Positions 7,846 through 17,026 of a DNA stretch of 64,000 nt are shown here, in pieces (position 1 is the first letter of the stretch; each line of letters starts with the position of its first letter). The notes beneath the pieces are model-generated. The model was not told where the DNA came from and searched no databases. It worked only from the letters and a program-made list of their open reading frames with translations. This stretch comes from Actinomycetota bacterium (GTDB lineage Bacteria > Actinomycetota > Acidimicrobiia > IMCC26256 > PALSA-610): NCBI GenBank assembly GCA_005773635.1, contig SXHN01000054.1:1-64000 (forward strand). Direction: 5' to 3'. The translations under genes and the position numbers were made by a program.

Positions 7846-9375
7846 ATGCTTAGGTTGATTCGAAATGGTGCCGACGATACGTACGAGCCACGGTCTCGAC
7901 GATCCAGACGACGGTATTCCCACATGAGCGCAGAACCGATAGAACCAGAATTTGCAGCCCCGCTAGAGATACGGAGCCCGCACGCGCCGTCTGCCGTCTT
8001 TCGCATCGGTCCGACGCTGACCCAAGTGATGGGGTTCGGTCCGACCGCAGATGTCGCATCGTGGATCCGCGATGCAATGGTCACTCCTGCGGTCGTCATC
8101 ACACCCGATGCATTTGATGAAGCAGCGGCCGTCGCGGCCGCCAACTTCGACCCCCGCCATGAGATCGAAGCAAAACTCGACCAACTCGAGGGCCGTGCGG
8201 AATGGCTCGAACGCCAAATCAATGCAATTGATAACGGTGAGGAAATTACTGGCCCTGACACCGTCACGGCCGCCGAAGCAATGGCACTGGCGCTTGAGTG
8301 GGAGACCGCAATTTCGTCTGGTGGTGGTTCCGGAGCCGATCGGCAGGAACAAGTACTTGAGGCACCATCGTCGGGTGAACCGATCCCGCTGACGCAGGAC
8401 CCCGTCGTAGCGGCTCACTCGGAAGTTGATGCTGCCAAAGCTGCCTTGAACTCCACGAAACGCGCCGATCGCAAGGTGGCGCAACAACGTCTCGATCGGG
8501 CGCGGGGGGTCGAAAACGCTGCGCTCCAGCACGCTGGAGTGTCGTCGTACACCGAGTATCTGATGTCGGCCCCGGCTCTATCAGTTTCGTTCGTTGCGCA
8601 AGTGCCAGAGGCGGGGTCAGTGGGCGACGAATCCAGAAGTACCGCGGTCGAGAATTCCGTGCTCATCGCGCTGCGAGCGCGAGCCGCCGTGGTGCTTGGT
8701 CGACTGCCTGGACCTGACGCTATTGCCGAGTTGCGCGACCACGCGCGGCGCTGCTTGAGCACGCAAAACTCGCGAGCAGTTGATATTGACCCCGAGACTC
8801 GAGACGCGTTGGTGCTGGAACTCGACGAAATTGACGCCCAAGGTCAAGTTCTGGCCGACAGCCTTGCCAACCCATTCGAGAGTGCGGAACCATCGACTGC
8901 TTTAGTGCTCGACGTGTTGTTCTCAACCAACTGCGAAACGCTGGTGATTGACGGCGATTTGTTGTGGGCGTGTTCCTATGACGCACGTGAAGCGCTCCTC
9001 AATCGACTGCGTGACATTGCGATGGAACGGCGCGTGGTGCTCGTGTCAGATGAAACGATCCTGGACTCGTTTGTCGACTCGATTCCGCGCGCCATGCTGT
9101 GGTCGAGCGGACACCTCCACCTGTTACACGCCGATCGTGTCGAGTGGAGTGACGACCCGGCGGTACGAGGTGCGTCGATCGTGGCGTCAAATACGGTGGT
9201 TGATCACATCGGAGTCTGTGTAAACCACGCCGGCTCAGCCACCCGATTGGCTTGCCCTCGATGCCATAAGCCGTTTTGTAGCTTGTGCTTGATCATCGTT
9301 GACAAGCGAGCAGTTGAGTGTGTCGCCTGTGCGCTCGGGCGCGGCGGAGTGCGAGCGCGACGGTGGCGCACCTAG
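7846..9375 (+). CDS. Orphan 509-residue protein with C-terminal B-box-like zinc site
   Basis: No family recognised for most of the length. Residues about 110-160 (DPRHEIEAKLDQLEGRAEWLERQINAI) and 210-240 (KAALNSTKRADRKVAQQRLDRARG) look like coiled coils. Residues about 340-430 (LVLDVLFSTNCETLVIDGDLLW, RRVVLVSDETILDSFVDSI, LHLLHADRVEWS) look like an alpha/beta, possibly P-loop-derived, domain lacking a visible Walker A. The C-terminus has VCVNHAGSATRLACPRCHKPFCSLC and then CVACALG: a CxxH/CxxC set like the B-box-type zinc fingers that precede some actinobacterial rhomboid proteases. The ATG at 7846 follows GCGGAGGACGC, a strong ribosome site; a GTG lies directly before it. Confidence 0.65.
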   Translation: MLRLIRNGADDTYEPRSRRSRRRYSHMSAEPIEPEFAAPLEIRSPHAPSAVFRIGPTLTQVMGFGPTADVASWIRDAMVTPAVVITPDAFDEAAAVAAANFDPRHEIEAKLDQLEGRAEWLERQINAIDNGEEITGPDTVTAAEAMALALEWETAISSGGGSGADRQEQVLEAPSSGEPIPLTQDPVVAAHSEVDAAKAALNSTKRADRKVAQQRLDRARGVENAALQHAGVSSYTEYLMSAPALSVSFVAQVPEAGSVGDESRSTAVENSVLIALRARAAVVLGRLPGPDAIAELRDHARRCLSTQNSRAVDIDPETRDALVLELDEIDAQGQVLADSLANPFESAEPSTALVLDVLFSTNCETLVIDGDLLWACSYDAREALLNRLRDIAMERRVVLVSDETILDSFVDSIPRAMLWSSGHLHLLHADRVEWSDDPAVRGASIVASNTVVDHIGVCVNHAGSATRLACPRCHKPFCSLCLIIVDKRAVECVACALGRGGVRARRWRT

Positions 9376-9423
9376 CCAGCCAGGGCTCACGCGTTTGACG
9401 AGCGCATGGTCTCCTCGTGGCAC

Positions 9424-9429
9424 TATGTT
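9424..9429 (+). promoter_or_regulatory. Putative -10 (TATGTT), leaderless
   Basis: TATGTT ends 6 nt before ATG 9436. This favours 9436 over an upstream in-frame ATG at 9406. A TTGACG lies at 9395-9400, but the spacer of 23 nt is too long for a standard -35. Confidence 0.4.
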
Positions 9430-9435
9430 GCCATC

Positions 9436-9816
9436 ATGACTGCTACCCCTGATGCCATTAATGCCACCCTTGACGCCTACACCGCGGCCTATCGCAACAA
9501 CGACAAGAGCGCGCTTGTCGCGTTGTATGCCGAAAACTGTGAATGGACTGATCCGGTTGGTACGCCAACGCACTACGGACGCGATGGGGTCGCGGCGTTT
9601 TGGGATCAAGCGCGTGCGTTGGCCGACTCGATTGTCATCGTCAAAAAGGGCGCTCATATCTGTGGCAACGAAGTCGCCATGCCCGTCGAGATCCATGCCT
9701 CGGTTGGGGGCGCGACGATGATTATGGACGGTGTCGACATCTTCACCTTTGACGACGACGCCCACATCGTGGTCGGCAAAGCGTATTGGGACATGGCGCA
9801 AGCCCGGCCGGCTTAA
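9436..9816 (+). CDS. Nuclear transport factor 2 (SnoaL/ketosteroid isomerase-like) family protein
   Basis: A 126-residue single-domain protein of the NTF2 fold: TPDAINATLDAYTAAYRNNDKSALVALYAENCEWTDPVG is the typical helix-strand start, then HYGRDGVAAFWDQARAL, and beta strands MPVEIHASVGGATMIMDGVDIFTFDDDAHIVVGKAYWDM. The cavity residues (W, D in CEWTDPVG; D in FTFDDDAHI) fit a SnoaL- or KSI-like polyketide/steroid isomerase or hydrolase, but many members have no known activity. A 126-residue length is normal for the family. Confidence 0.8.
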   Translation: MTATPDAINATLDAYTAAYRNNDKSALVALYAENCEWTDPVGTPTHYGRDGVAAFWDQARALADSIVIVKKGAHICGNEVAMPVEIHASVGGATMIMDGVDIFTFDDDAHIVVGKAYWDMAQARPA

Positions 9817-9938
9817 CCCAAACTTTGCGTACAGTGGTGCAGTAATACGCAGGTCAGAGGGCCAAGACGGTTGCTGGGTCACGTTTCGCGAGCCTCGACT
9901 TTGAATTAGGGGTCCACTTCGGCCACAATAGATGGCCG

Positions 9939-10613
9939 ATGAAGGTCGAATCGCGTGACTCAGTTTCTCTTAAGCCCGCCGAACTCGATGAGTTCTCGCA
10001 ATTGCTTGTCGGCGTGGGCCTCCCGCTCAAAGACGAAGTGCTCGATCAGCACATTGAGTCGTTTCCCTTGGTGGTGCTTGCTCACGACGATGACGGTCTC
10101 GCAGGTTTCATGTTCGGGTCGTTAGAACGCATCGGTGGGACTCCAGCGATTCTGTGGGGCATGGGCGCGTCCCGTAAGAAGATCACCGCTTCAGTCCTCA
10201 ACGTCATGACTGCAGAACTTGCTCGTCGTGCGGCGATTTCCTTTCCTGACGAAGACGTCCTGGTCGGTTCTCGGTATTCGCATCCTGCGATTTACATGAT
10301 GCTCAACTGCTACACGAACGTGGTTCCTCGCCCTGGCTATTCGCCCAATGGTGAAGAACGAGCTTGGGGCCGTCGATTGGCGAAGCGATTCCGCTGCGAG
10401 AGTTCCTACGACGATCGCGCGTTTAGCGTGCGGATCAAGAGCCGCAAACCAACACCAGTGCCGATCCTGGATGCAACGGGTATCAAAGCAACTGGCGGAG
10501 CAAAGATCGCAACCCTAGTAGGCACGCACGACCCCATTAAGGGTGAGGCAATGATCTCTTTCGCGTGGGCGGTCGCCGAGGCGCTCGAAGCCGGGACCTA
10601 CTCAGCTCCCTAG
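9939..10613 (+). CDS. Hypothetical protein, possibly GNAT-like
   Basis: A 224-residue protein. The strands FPLVVLAHDDDGLAGFMFGSLERIGGTPAILWGMGAS, followed by a helix (NVMTAELARRAAISF) and YMMLNCYTNVVPRPGYSPNGEERAWGRRLAKRF, resemble the order of secondary structure of a GNAT domain. I do not see a clear acetyl-CoA loop, so the assignment is weak. A small inverted repeat GGCCA/TGGCC (9921-9937) sits directly before the ATG. The gene converges with the thioredoxin-domain gene 17 nt downstream. Confidence 0.5.
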   Translation: MKVESRDSVSLKPAELDEFSQLLVGVGLPLKDEVLDQHIESFPLVVLAHDDDGLAGFMFGSLERIGGTPAILWGMGASRKKITASVLNVMTAELARRAAISFPDEDVLVGSRYSHPAIYMMLNCYTNVVPRPGYSPNGEERAWGRRLAKRFRCESSYDDRAFSVRIKSRKPTPVPILDATGIKATGGAKIATLVGTHDPIKGEAMISFAWAVAEALEAGTYSAP

Positions 10614-10630
10614 TCGTCCGGCGCTCGCAG

Positions 10631-12703
10631 CTACCGAGACGTGAGCTCGTAACCAGGATCGACTCGCTTGAGCTGGGCAATCAGCGCACCGGCGTTCGTG
10701 ACTGGAAGTTGGCATGTCGAGTGCTGGCACACGTATGCAGTTGAGTTGCTGTCCACGAGGCCGCGACCCGACAACAAGTAGACGGTCGAAGCCACTTGGG
10801 ACGCCATGTCTGGATTCGTATGGAGCACAACGCGATTGCGGGACAATCGCGTGTAGACGACCTCGAACAGCTTCCGCGTCGATATTTCGTCGGGGTCACC
10901 TGCGATCACGACTTCGACTGACGGAAAGGCGATCCGCGCTGCTGCTTCGAGCGCGTACCCAAAGCCGGTCGGATGCCGAACGAACAGTGTCGCGACACTC
11001 GCAATACATTCCGAACCAATTCGTAGGTATCGGGCGTTGTCTGTGATGGTGGAGAGACGCAACAACGCATTGGCCGCGAGCGAGTTCTCCGCAGGCGTCG
11101 CACTGTCCATCTGATCCTTTGCCCGCACGATGAGCCGCTCGGCATCGCTCCCAGTAGTGAAAAAGCCACCATTCACATCATCGTGAAAGAGCTCGATCAA
11201 TTCATCGGCTACCTCACATGCGGCTGGGAGCCATTCGATGCAGTCATATTCGCACAATGATGCGAGCGCCTCTGCGAGCGCGGCGTAGTCCTGCGCGTAC
11301 GCCAGCAGCCGGGCCTTGCCGTTGAGGCCCCAACCGTCGGTCGGCGCGGCATCTGCTTGCCACGTGCGCAGGAAGCGACCGTCGGCGCGGCGCAGGTTCG
11401 TCATCAGGAACTCGGTGGTGCGGCGGGCTTCGTGAATCCATCGCGGCTCTGCAAATGCCGCACCCGCCTCGCAGAGAGCACGGACCATCATCGCATTCCA
11501 CGCCAGCAGGACCTTGTCGTCACAGCCTGGGGTCACCCGTAACGCTCGACGTTCGCGCAGTTGACCAAGAGCCTCTAGGAGTGCGGGCGAAGGCTCGTGC
11601 TCTCGGTCCGCGAGATGCAGCACGTTGCCAGAAAAGTTCGAGTGCGGATCAACGAAGTTGCCCCGCTCACTCACCCCGTAAAATTTGGAAAACTCGAAAT
11701 ATTGCTCACCCAAGGCTTCGCGAAGTTCGGCGTCACTCCACGCGTAGTACTTGCCTTCGATTCCCTCGCTATCTGCGTCGAACGCGCTGAAGAAACCTCC
11801 ATCAGGATGGCGGAGTTCGTGCATGGCCCACTCGATCGTCTCGGCAACGATGCGACGGTAACGATCGTTGCGCGTGCGAAGCCATCCGTCGGTGTAGGCA
11901 CGAATCAACAGAGCGTTGTCGTACAGCATCTTTTCGAAATGCGGAATACACCACTCGTTGTCTGTCGAGTATCGAGCAAATCCGCCGCCAACTTGGTCGT
12001 AGATACCCCCGCACGCCATCGCGTCCAAGGTTGTAGTGAGCATCGCGGTGTCGGGGTCGTGGCGCGCGAGCAGAGACAGGGTTGCAGCTTGCGGGAATTT
12101 CGGTGCGCGCCCAAAGCCACCCCATTCCACGTCGAAATCCCTGCGCAACGTCGCGATTGCGTTGTCGAATGTTTCGGCTGTGACCGATTCGTGCGGCGTC
12201 TGCGGCAATTCAACTGTGATTGCCGCTGTCAGGTTCGTCGCGAGTTCATCTACCTCATCACGTCGTTCATGCCAGGCTTGCGAGATGGCTTCTGCGACGC
12301 GAGTAAATGACGGCAAACCGTGGCGATCCTGCGCAGGAAAATACGTGCCCGCATGGAACGGGGCGCCGTCGGGTGTGAGCCACACACTCATCGGCCAACC
12401 CCCGCTACCAGTCATCGTCTGGGTTGCCTGCATATAGATGGCATCGATGTCAGGGCGTTCCTCGCGGTCGACCTTGATATTGACAAACAACCGATTCATG
12501 ATTGCGGCCGTGGTGGTCGACTCGAAACTCTCGTGAGCCATGACGTGACACCAATGGCAAGCGGAGTAGCCAACCGACAAAAAGACCGGCACACCACGGT
12601 CGCGAGCAGCGGCGAACGCCTCATCGCCCCAGGGATACCAATCGATTGGATTGTCGGCGTGTTGGCGCAAATAGGGGCTTGTTTCCGCCGCCAGACGATT
12701 CAC
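10631..12703 (-). CDS. Thioredoxin domain-containing protein, YyaL/spermatogenesis-associated 20 family
   Basis: A 690-residue protein starting [30 protein letters not shown], the family signature. The thioredoxin-like (DUF255) domain carries [18 protein letters not shown] (CxxC-type motif) and [15 protein letters not shown], then a large (alpha/alpha)6 part ([46 protein letters not shown]) like N-acylglucosamine epimerase folds. Cellular role not established. I chose GTG 12703 because it overlaps the upstream stop in a GTGA and because family members begin there. The frame stays open to 12814 only through the repeat at 12707-12787. Confidence 0.85.
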   Translation of the reverse strand: MNRLAAETSPYLRQHADNPIDWYPWGDEAFAAARDRGVPVFLSVGYSACHWCHVMAHESFESTTTAAIMNRLFVNIKVDREERPDIDAIYMQATQTMTGSGGWPMSVWLTPDGAPFHAGTYFPAQDRHGLPSFTRVAEAISQAWHERRDEVDELATNLTAAITVELPQTPHESVTAETFDNAIATLRRDFDVEWGGFGRAPKFPQAATLSLLARHDPDTAMLTTTLDAMACGGIYDQVGGGFARYSTDNEWCIPHFEKMLYDNALLIRAYTDGWLRTRNDRYRRIVAETIEWAMHELRHPDGGFFSAFDADSEGIEGKYYAWSDAELREALGEQYFEFSKFYGVSERGNFVDPHSNFSGNVLHLADREHEPSPALLEALGQLRERRALRVTPGCDDKVLLAWNAMMVRALCEAGAAFAEPRWIHEARRTTEFLMTNLRRADGRFLRTWQADAAPTDGWGLNGKARLLAYAQDYAALAEALASLCEYDCIEWLPAACEVADELIELFHDDVNGGFFTTGSDAERLIVRAKDQMDSATPAENSLAANALLRLSTITDNARYLRIGSECIASVATLFVRHPTGFGYALEAAARIAFPSVEVVIAGDPDEISTRKLFEVVYTRLSRNRVVLHTNPDMASQVASTVYLLSGRGLVDSNSTAYVCQHSTCQLPVTNAGALIAQLKRVDPGYELTSR

Positions 12704-14361
12704 AACGGGGACGCTTCGCTCGCGTCTATTGCTCGCTCGGCTCGGCTGCTCCGCGACGCCGCCCCTGGCGGGGACGCTTCGCTCGCGAGGCGGGTGGCGG
12801 TTTCGCAGGCCCACCGGTAGTCGGGTTTGCCCGAGGGCGAACGTTGGATTGCATCAACACGATACAGAGTCTTGGGAATTTTGTAGCCCGCGAGGTGCAA
12901 TCGCAAGCTGTCGAGAATATCGGCGCATAGTGCCATTTCAGTATCGAGATCTGCGATGGTCGACGTCGCTCTCGGCTGAAACAGCGCGACGACTCGCTCA
13001 CCAAAGCGAGCGTGCGCCACGCCGACCACCACGGCATCGAACACCGACGGGTGGGCCTTCAATTGAGATTCAACCTCGTCGGGGTAGACCTTCTCGCCAC
13101 CCGTGTTGATGCAGAGAGATCCGCGTCCGAGCAGCGTCACAGTCCCGTTCTCATTGCGTATCGCGTGATCTCCCGGCACCGACCAGCGCACGCCTGCGAC
13201 GGTGCGGAACGTGGCGGCAGTCTTGTCCGCGTCCTTGTAGTAGCCGACCGGTATGTGTCCGCGTCGAGCGAGGAGCCCGCTGGTACCGACTTCGGCAACT
13301 TGCAGCGTCATTTCGTCGAGAACTTCGGTGGTTTCGTCAAGTAGAAACATGGTGGCCTCGGCGGGCGACCCAAGCGCAGTCACTGCCTGGCCTTGCCCGC
13401 CAGTCTCGGACGCGCCGTAGCCATCGACGACGATGGTTTGTGGGAGTTCCTTGATCAAGGCGTGTTTGACAGCAGGCGACAGTACGGCACCGCCAGACAC
13501 GATTACGTTGAGGCAAGTAAGAGGCGAATCGGTTGCTCGCAGCACATCGACCATCGGAATCGCGAAAGCGTCGCCGACAATCACTATGAAATTTGCCTGT
13601 TCAGCAACGGTGAGTGCGAACACCGTCGCGGCATCGAAGTGACGGGTGTCGGTCAACACGACGCATCCTCCGGTCAACAGCGTCGACCAAGCCATCCAGT
13701 GTGCACTGCCGTGCATCAGCGGGCAGGCCGTGACGACTCGAATGCGACCGTGCATGCACCGTTGAGAAATATCCGTTGGCGAAGAAATAGGTGTTCGGCC
13801 GTTGCCTGCGCCTCCCAGGGCCGCGAAGAACAAGTCGACGTGGCGCCAGACGATTCCCTTTGGCATCCCAGTAGTGCCGCCGGTGTACAACACGTAGTGG
13901 TCGTTGCCCGACCTCGGTGCGAAGCCGCGACCATCATCGAGATGACGCAACTGCGCGTCATAGCCGCTATCGACGACAATGGTGTGCAGCAGCAAAGGCA
14001 ATGCAGGCATGACCTGTTCGACCTGGGTCGCGAACTCGGGATGGTAAATGATCGCAACAGCGTCGGCGTCGTCAAGTAGATACAGCAATTCATCAGCGAC
14101 GTATCGATAATTGACATTGATCGGTACGGCGCGCAGTTTGAACGACGCGATCATTGCTTCGAGGTATTCGACACAGTTGTGGAGATAGAGCGCGATGTGG
14201 TCGCCAGGGCCTACACCAAGATTTGCAAGTTGGTGCGCCAATCGATTGGCTCGACGGTCCAACTCCAAATAGGTGAACCGGCGATGGCCGTCGACGACTG
14301 CCTCGTGGTCTGGGATCGAGTCGACCACGAGTTCCCAAAGGTCGGCCAGGTTGAACTCCAT
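12700..14361 (-). CDS. FadD-like acyl-CoA synthetase (AMP-binding)
   Basis: A 553-residue ATP-dependent acyl-CoA ligase. Motifs: the P-loop-like [18 protein letters not shown] (about 171-188), the A5 region [12 protein letters not shown], the hinge [21 protein letters not shown], and a C-terminal domain with [19 protein letters not shown] and GKPDYRWA, whose lysine is the catalytic A10 type. The YTGGTTG...WRHVD pattern resembles mycobacterial FadD19-like steroid/branched-chain acyl-CoA synthetases; the substrate is inferred only. The last 25 or so residues ([20 protein letters not shown] and onward) are encoded by an 18-nt repeat pair and its spacer and look like a late extension. First gene of a pair with the YyaL-type gene. 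Confidence 0.87.
   Translation of the reverse strand: MEFNLADLWELVVDSIPDHEAVVDGHRRFTYLELDRRANRLAHQLANLGVGPGDHIALYLHNCVEYLEAMIASFKLRAVPINVNYRYVADELLYLLDDADAVAIIYHPEFATQVEQVMPALPLLLHTIVVDSGYDAQLRHLDDGRGFAPRSGNDHYVLYTGGTTGMPKGIVWRHVDLFFAALGGAGNGRTPISSPTDISQRCMHGRIRVVTACPLMHGSAHWMAWSTLLTGGCVVLTDTRHFDAATVFALTVAEQANFIVIVGDAFAIPMVDVLRATDSPLTCLNVIVSGGAVLSPAVKHALIKELPQTIVVDGYGASETGGQGQAVTALGSPAEATMFLLDETTEVLDEMTLQVAEVGTSGLLARRGHIPVGYYKDADKTAATFRTVAGVRWSVPGDHAIRNENGTVTLLGRGSLCINTGGEKVYPDEVESQLKAHPSVFDAVVVGVAHARFGERVVALFQPRATSTIADLDTEMALCADILDSLRLHLAGYKIPKTLYRVDAIQRSPSGKPDYRWACETATRLASEASPPGAASRSSRAERAIDASEASPL
12707..12724 (-). repeat. 18-nt direct repeat at a gene junction, copy 1
   Basis: GGGGACGCTTCGCTCGCG (plus strand) is identical to 12770-12787. 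The two copies are offset by 63 nt, a multiple of three, so the ligase reads SEASP twice, and the frame upstream of the YyaL start reads RERSVP twice, 21 residues apart. The spacer is rich in GCTCGCTCGG-type sequence. Confidence 0.75.
12770..12787 (-). repeat. 18-nt direct repeat at a gene junction, copy 2
   Basis: Exact second copy of 12707-12724. Just before it, CCCC-TGGC-GGGG can form a small hairpin (12762-12773), a feature of small palindromic repeat elements. It lies inside the 3' end of the acyl-CoA synthetase gene. Confidence 0.75.
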
Positions 14362-14370
14362 GCGGAGGCG

Positions 14371-14376
14371 AACGTA
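14371..14376 (-). promoter_or_regulatory. Putative -10 (TACGTT on the minus strand)
   Basis: TACGTT lies 9 nt upstream of ATG 14361 of the acyl-CoA synthetase. No Shine-Dalgarno sequence is seen in the gap (CGCCTCCGC), so a leaderless transcript is likely. Confidence 0.35.
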
Positions 14377-14421
14377 TCGGTGCTATCGGCCGTCAGGGGA
14401 ATCTTGCCGCTTCGCCCGCGA

Positions 14422-15633
14422 CTATTGCTGAGCACCGACTGCAAATTTTGTGAACACCGAGGCGAACGAAGCACGAATCTCGATCGCGTCTGGTTGCCAC
14501 GCCGTGCCATGGGCAGCGCGATGAGCCTCCGCCGCGAGCCACCAATTGGCCTCAATCGGCGCCCAGGCGGCCCGAATATCCCCGGCGGCGCCCGACGAGG
14601 CTTCGGCGATGACGCGCAGCTGGTCGAATCGTTGCCAGACGGCAAGATCGCTGAACTCGATCGGTACCTGTGGACCGATGACCGGTACGTAAATGCTCAC
14701 GCAGGGGCTGCCGAGCGCTGCCCACACCTGTAGCTTGCGCGGATCAGAGGTCGAATCGCGCGGGAGTTCAACAATCATCGACGCCGCAGTCGTTTGGTAA
14801 TCGCGCACATGCATGCACACCGTGACGCCTTCGGCGCTGGCGCCGACTTCGGCGGGAATTGGCGTGGGCACATCTGCGGGCTGTAGCGGATTCCCCCAAC
14901 TCGGCCCGCCGTGGTCGCGCATTGCCACCGCAATGTCGCCAGGGTTCCGAGCCAGTAGTGCTGCCTGTCGCGTCACCAACAGACGATGATCAGCGTGATG
15001 GGTTGGGACGTTGTCGGGCCTCCAGGTCTGGATGTCGATCGGCGATCCTGAAGCATCATCGATGCTACAAAGATCCCAATCGCGCGCAAGAGAGATCCGG
15101 TTGCTGATTGCGCCGTGTCCATCAACACGCCGAGCGGCCCAAGCTCGATGGTTGGTTTCGATTGTCCATGCCGACTCCGCGTCGGCGACCAAGAAGCTGC
15201 TGTCGTAGGGGACGTTGTGGTGAGGCTCACCACTGCCTCCTTGGCCGTGGCTCGCGACGAGCGCGCAAATGATCTCGCGTGCCTCAGCGGCCGTGCAGGC
15301 CCGCTCCAACGCGAGCCGCACAATGTCCATCCCTAGCAGCGCTTCGGGTTTCGTCCGTGGGTCGGTGGTCGTCCAGATCTTTTCGTTGCCGACGGCGACA
15401 CCGTGTTCATTGACTCCGTGTTCGACGCCCCAAAGCCATGTGGGCTGCGAACCCAAAAAGCCGTACGCCCCAGGGTCGGGTCCAAGGTCAAGGTATTGCG
15501 TCCGTAGCCGTCGGGTAGCTGAAGCGCTCCGCGGCGAAAACCAGTGCAGTAATTGCGGCTCGCCCACGGGCCGGTCGCTGTTCTTGGCGAAGTACGTTGC
15601 GTGCGGTCGAATCGAACACAGCGTGTCGCACAC
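14422..15633 (-). CDS. Secernin-type C69-family peptidase
   Basis: A 403-residue protein of the N-terminal nucleophile class. Cys2 directly follows the initiator (CDTLCSIRPHATYFAKNSDRPVGEPQ), which fits the C69 dipeptidase/secernin family, in which this cysteine is the nucleophile. TWLWGVEHGVNEHGVAVGNEKIWTT and HHNVPYDSSFLVADAESAWTIET are the next conserved blocks, and ISNRISLARDWD follows. Family members are dipeptidases or relatives of unknown function. The start is a GTG at 15633, required so that the cysteine is at position 2. The gene follows a small membrane protein gene by 6 nt in the same direction. Confidence 0.83.
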   Translation of the reverse strand: MCDTLCSIRPHATYFAKNSDRPVGEPQLLHWFSPRSASATRRLRTQYLDLGPDPGAYGFLGSQPTWLWGVEHGVNEHGVAVGNEKIWTTTDPRTKPEALLGMDIVRLALERACTAAEAREIICALVASHGQGGSGEPHHNVPYDSSFLVADAESAWTIETNHRAWAARRVDGHGAISNRISLARDWDLCSIDDASGSPIDIQTWRPDNVPTHHADHRLLVTRQAALLARNPGDIAVAMRDHGGPSWGNPLQPADVPTPIPAEVGASAEGVTVCMHVRDYQTTAASMIVELPRDSTSDPRKLQVWAALGSPCVSIYVPVIGPQVPIEFSDLAVWQRFDQLRVIAEASSGAAGDIRAAWAPIEANWWLAAEAHRAAHGTAWQPDAIEIRASFASVFTKFAVGAQQ

Positions 15634-15639
15634 GTCGGG

Positions 15640-15999
15640 CTACTTGAACCAGATTCGTTGGTGGTTTCGGCTCATTGGGTGAACCAACAGCGCCACGATT
15701 GCGACATCGAACATGAAGTTCAAAATCCAAGGAAACCGCAGTACTTCAAGCTGTAACAGGATCAATTGGAGTGCCACAATGCTGACCGAAACAACGAGGG
15801 CCAGCCCGTAGCCCCACTTTTGTTCGTTGGCGATACCAGCCGCACCACCAATGAGCCCCAATGTGAACAAGAGCGGTAATGCTCCACTCAACGCTCCGCC
15901 CTGAATCAGATTCAAGACTGCGGTGATGTAACACAGCAGTTGTGCGTTCACGAGCGTGACCGGAAGTGTCTTGTTGAACCATTGCCAGGAAGTATTCAC
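15640..15999 (-). CDS. Small integral membrane protein
   Basis: A 119-residue protein taken from GTG 15999 (VNTSWQWFNKTLPVTLVNAQLL). There are about four hydrophobic segments: VTLVNAQLLCYITAVLNLI, ALSGALPLLFTLGLIGGAAGIA, WGYGLALVVSVSIVALQLILL and ILNFMFDVAIVALLVHPM. It ends in a basic tail. No family recognised. The frame is open to 16062, but that would overlap rlmN. It sits 7 nt after the rlmN stop and 6 nt before the secernin start, so it is probably co-transcribed with both. Confidence 0.6.
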   Translation of the reverse strand: MNTSWQWFNKTLPVTLVNAQLLCYITAVLNLIQGGALSGALPLLFTLGLIGGAAGIANEQKWGYGLALVVSVSIVALQLILLQLEVLRFPWILNFMFDVAIVALLVHPMSRNHQRIWFK

Positions 16000-16006
16000 G
16001 GCGCCA

Positions 16007-17026
16007 TTATCCCAGATTTCGCGACCGAAGTTGGCCACATGCGGCGTCAATCTGCGTGCCACGATTACGCCGTACGGTGGCGTTGACTCCTCGATCGGTG
16101 AGCGCGTTGGCGAAATTCTGAATGCGCATCGCTCCTGCCGGTGTGCCGCCGTAGCCGTCGGTGCTGTTGAGCGGGATCAGATTGACATGCGCGCCGCCGG
16201 GAAATCCGCGAAGGAGGTCCGCGAGGGCTTCGGCTCGCTGAAGCTGGTCATTGACTCTTTCAATGCACGCATACTCGAATGTGACTCGCCGTCCCTTGCG
16301 CGCGACATACTCCCGAGCCGCCTCCATGACACTTGCGATTGGGTAGCGCTTGTTGATCGGCACCAGTTCGCTACGCAACTCGTCGTCGGGAGCGTGCAGC
16401 GACACCGCGAGTGTGACGGGCAGCGCAAGATCTGCCAGTTTCCGCATACCTGGCACGATGCCAACGGTTGAGATCGTGATGTGGCGTGCCGACATGCCCA
16501 TGTCCTGATGCAATCGTTGCGTCGCACCCCAAACTGCGTCGAGGTTGGCGAGAGGCTCGCCCATCCCCATGAACACCACGTTGCTGACTCGTTGTGGCGA
16601 GGCATGCTGCGCACGCAATACTTGTTCCACGATCTCGCCAACGTCGAGATGTCGTTCGAACCCTGCCTGACCGGTCGCGCAAAACGTGCACGCCATGGCA
16701 CATCCAGCTTGCGATGATACGCATACAGTTGCGCGATCGCGATAACGCATAAGCACAGTTTCGATCTGAGCGCCGTCCTGGGTTCGCCAGAGCCACTTGA
16801 CGGTCGTGCCGTTGTCGCCCTCGCGTCGCGTCAGTTCGGTCAACGAGTGCGGTAGGAATGCGTCGAGGTGCGTTCGGAGATCCGCACCGATGTTGGTCAA
16901 GTCTTCGAGCGGTTTGCGCTGTTCGTAGAGGCCCTCCCACACCTGCTTCGCTCGAAACGGACGTTCGCCGAGCGCGACAAGGTGGGTTGCCAGATCTTCA
17001 GCGGTGATGTTGTAGCGACTCGTCAT
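16007..17026 (-). CDS. rlmN: Dual-specificity 23S rRNA/tRNA adenine-C2 methyltransferase RlmN
   Basis: A 339-residue radical SAM enzyme methylating C2 of A2503 in 23S rRNA and A37 of some tRNAs. The Cx3Cx2C cluster motif is CAMACTFCATG (C109, C113, C116). The N-terminal part (FRAKQVWEGLYEQRKPLEDLTNIG) is the accessory RNA-binding domain. VVFMGMGEPLANLD is the SAM-binding GGEP-like block, and the methyl-carrying cysteine is in GTQIDAACGQL at the C-terminus. ATG 17026 overlaps the mshD stop by 4 nt (ATGA), which fixes the start and indicates coupling to mycothiol synthase. Confidence 0.95.
   Translation of the reverse strand: MTSRYNITAEDLATHLVALGERPFRAKQVWEGLYEQRKPLEDLTNIGADLRTHLDAFLPHSLTELTRREGDNGTTVKWLWRTQDGAQIETVLMRYRDRATVCVSSQAGCAMACTFCATGQAGFERHLDVGEIVEQVLRAQHASPQRVSNVVFMGMGEPLANLDAVWGATQRLHQDMGMSARHITISTVGIVPGMRKLADLALPVTLAVSLHAPDDELRSELVPINKRYPIASVMEAAREYVARKGRRVTFEYACIERVNDQLQRAEALADLLRGFPGGAHVNLIPLNSTDGYGGTPAGAMRIQNFANALTDRGVNATVRRNRGTQIDAACGQLRSRNLG

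Noticed and set aside
9395-9429. TTGACG...TATGTT as a sigma-70 promoter
   Set aside because: The spacer of 23 nt is too long; only the -10 was kept.
11597-12310. Plus-strand frame of 237 codons
   Set aside because: Antisense to the YyaL-family gene with its recognisable motifs; no start signal.
13393-14079. Plus-strand frame of 228 codons
   Set aside because: Antisense to the acyl-CoA synthetase.
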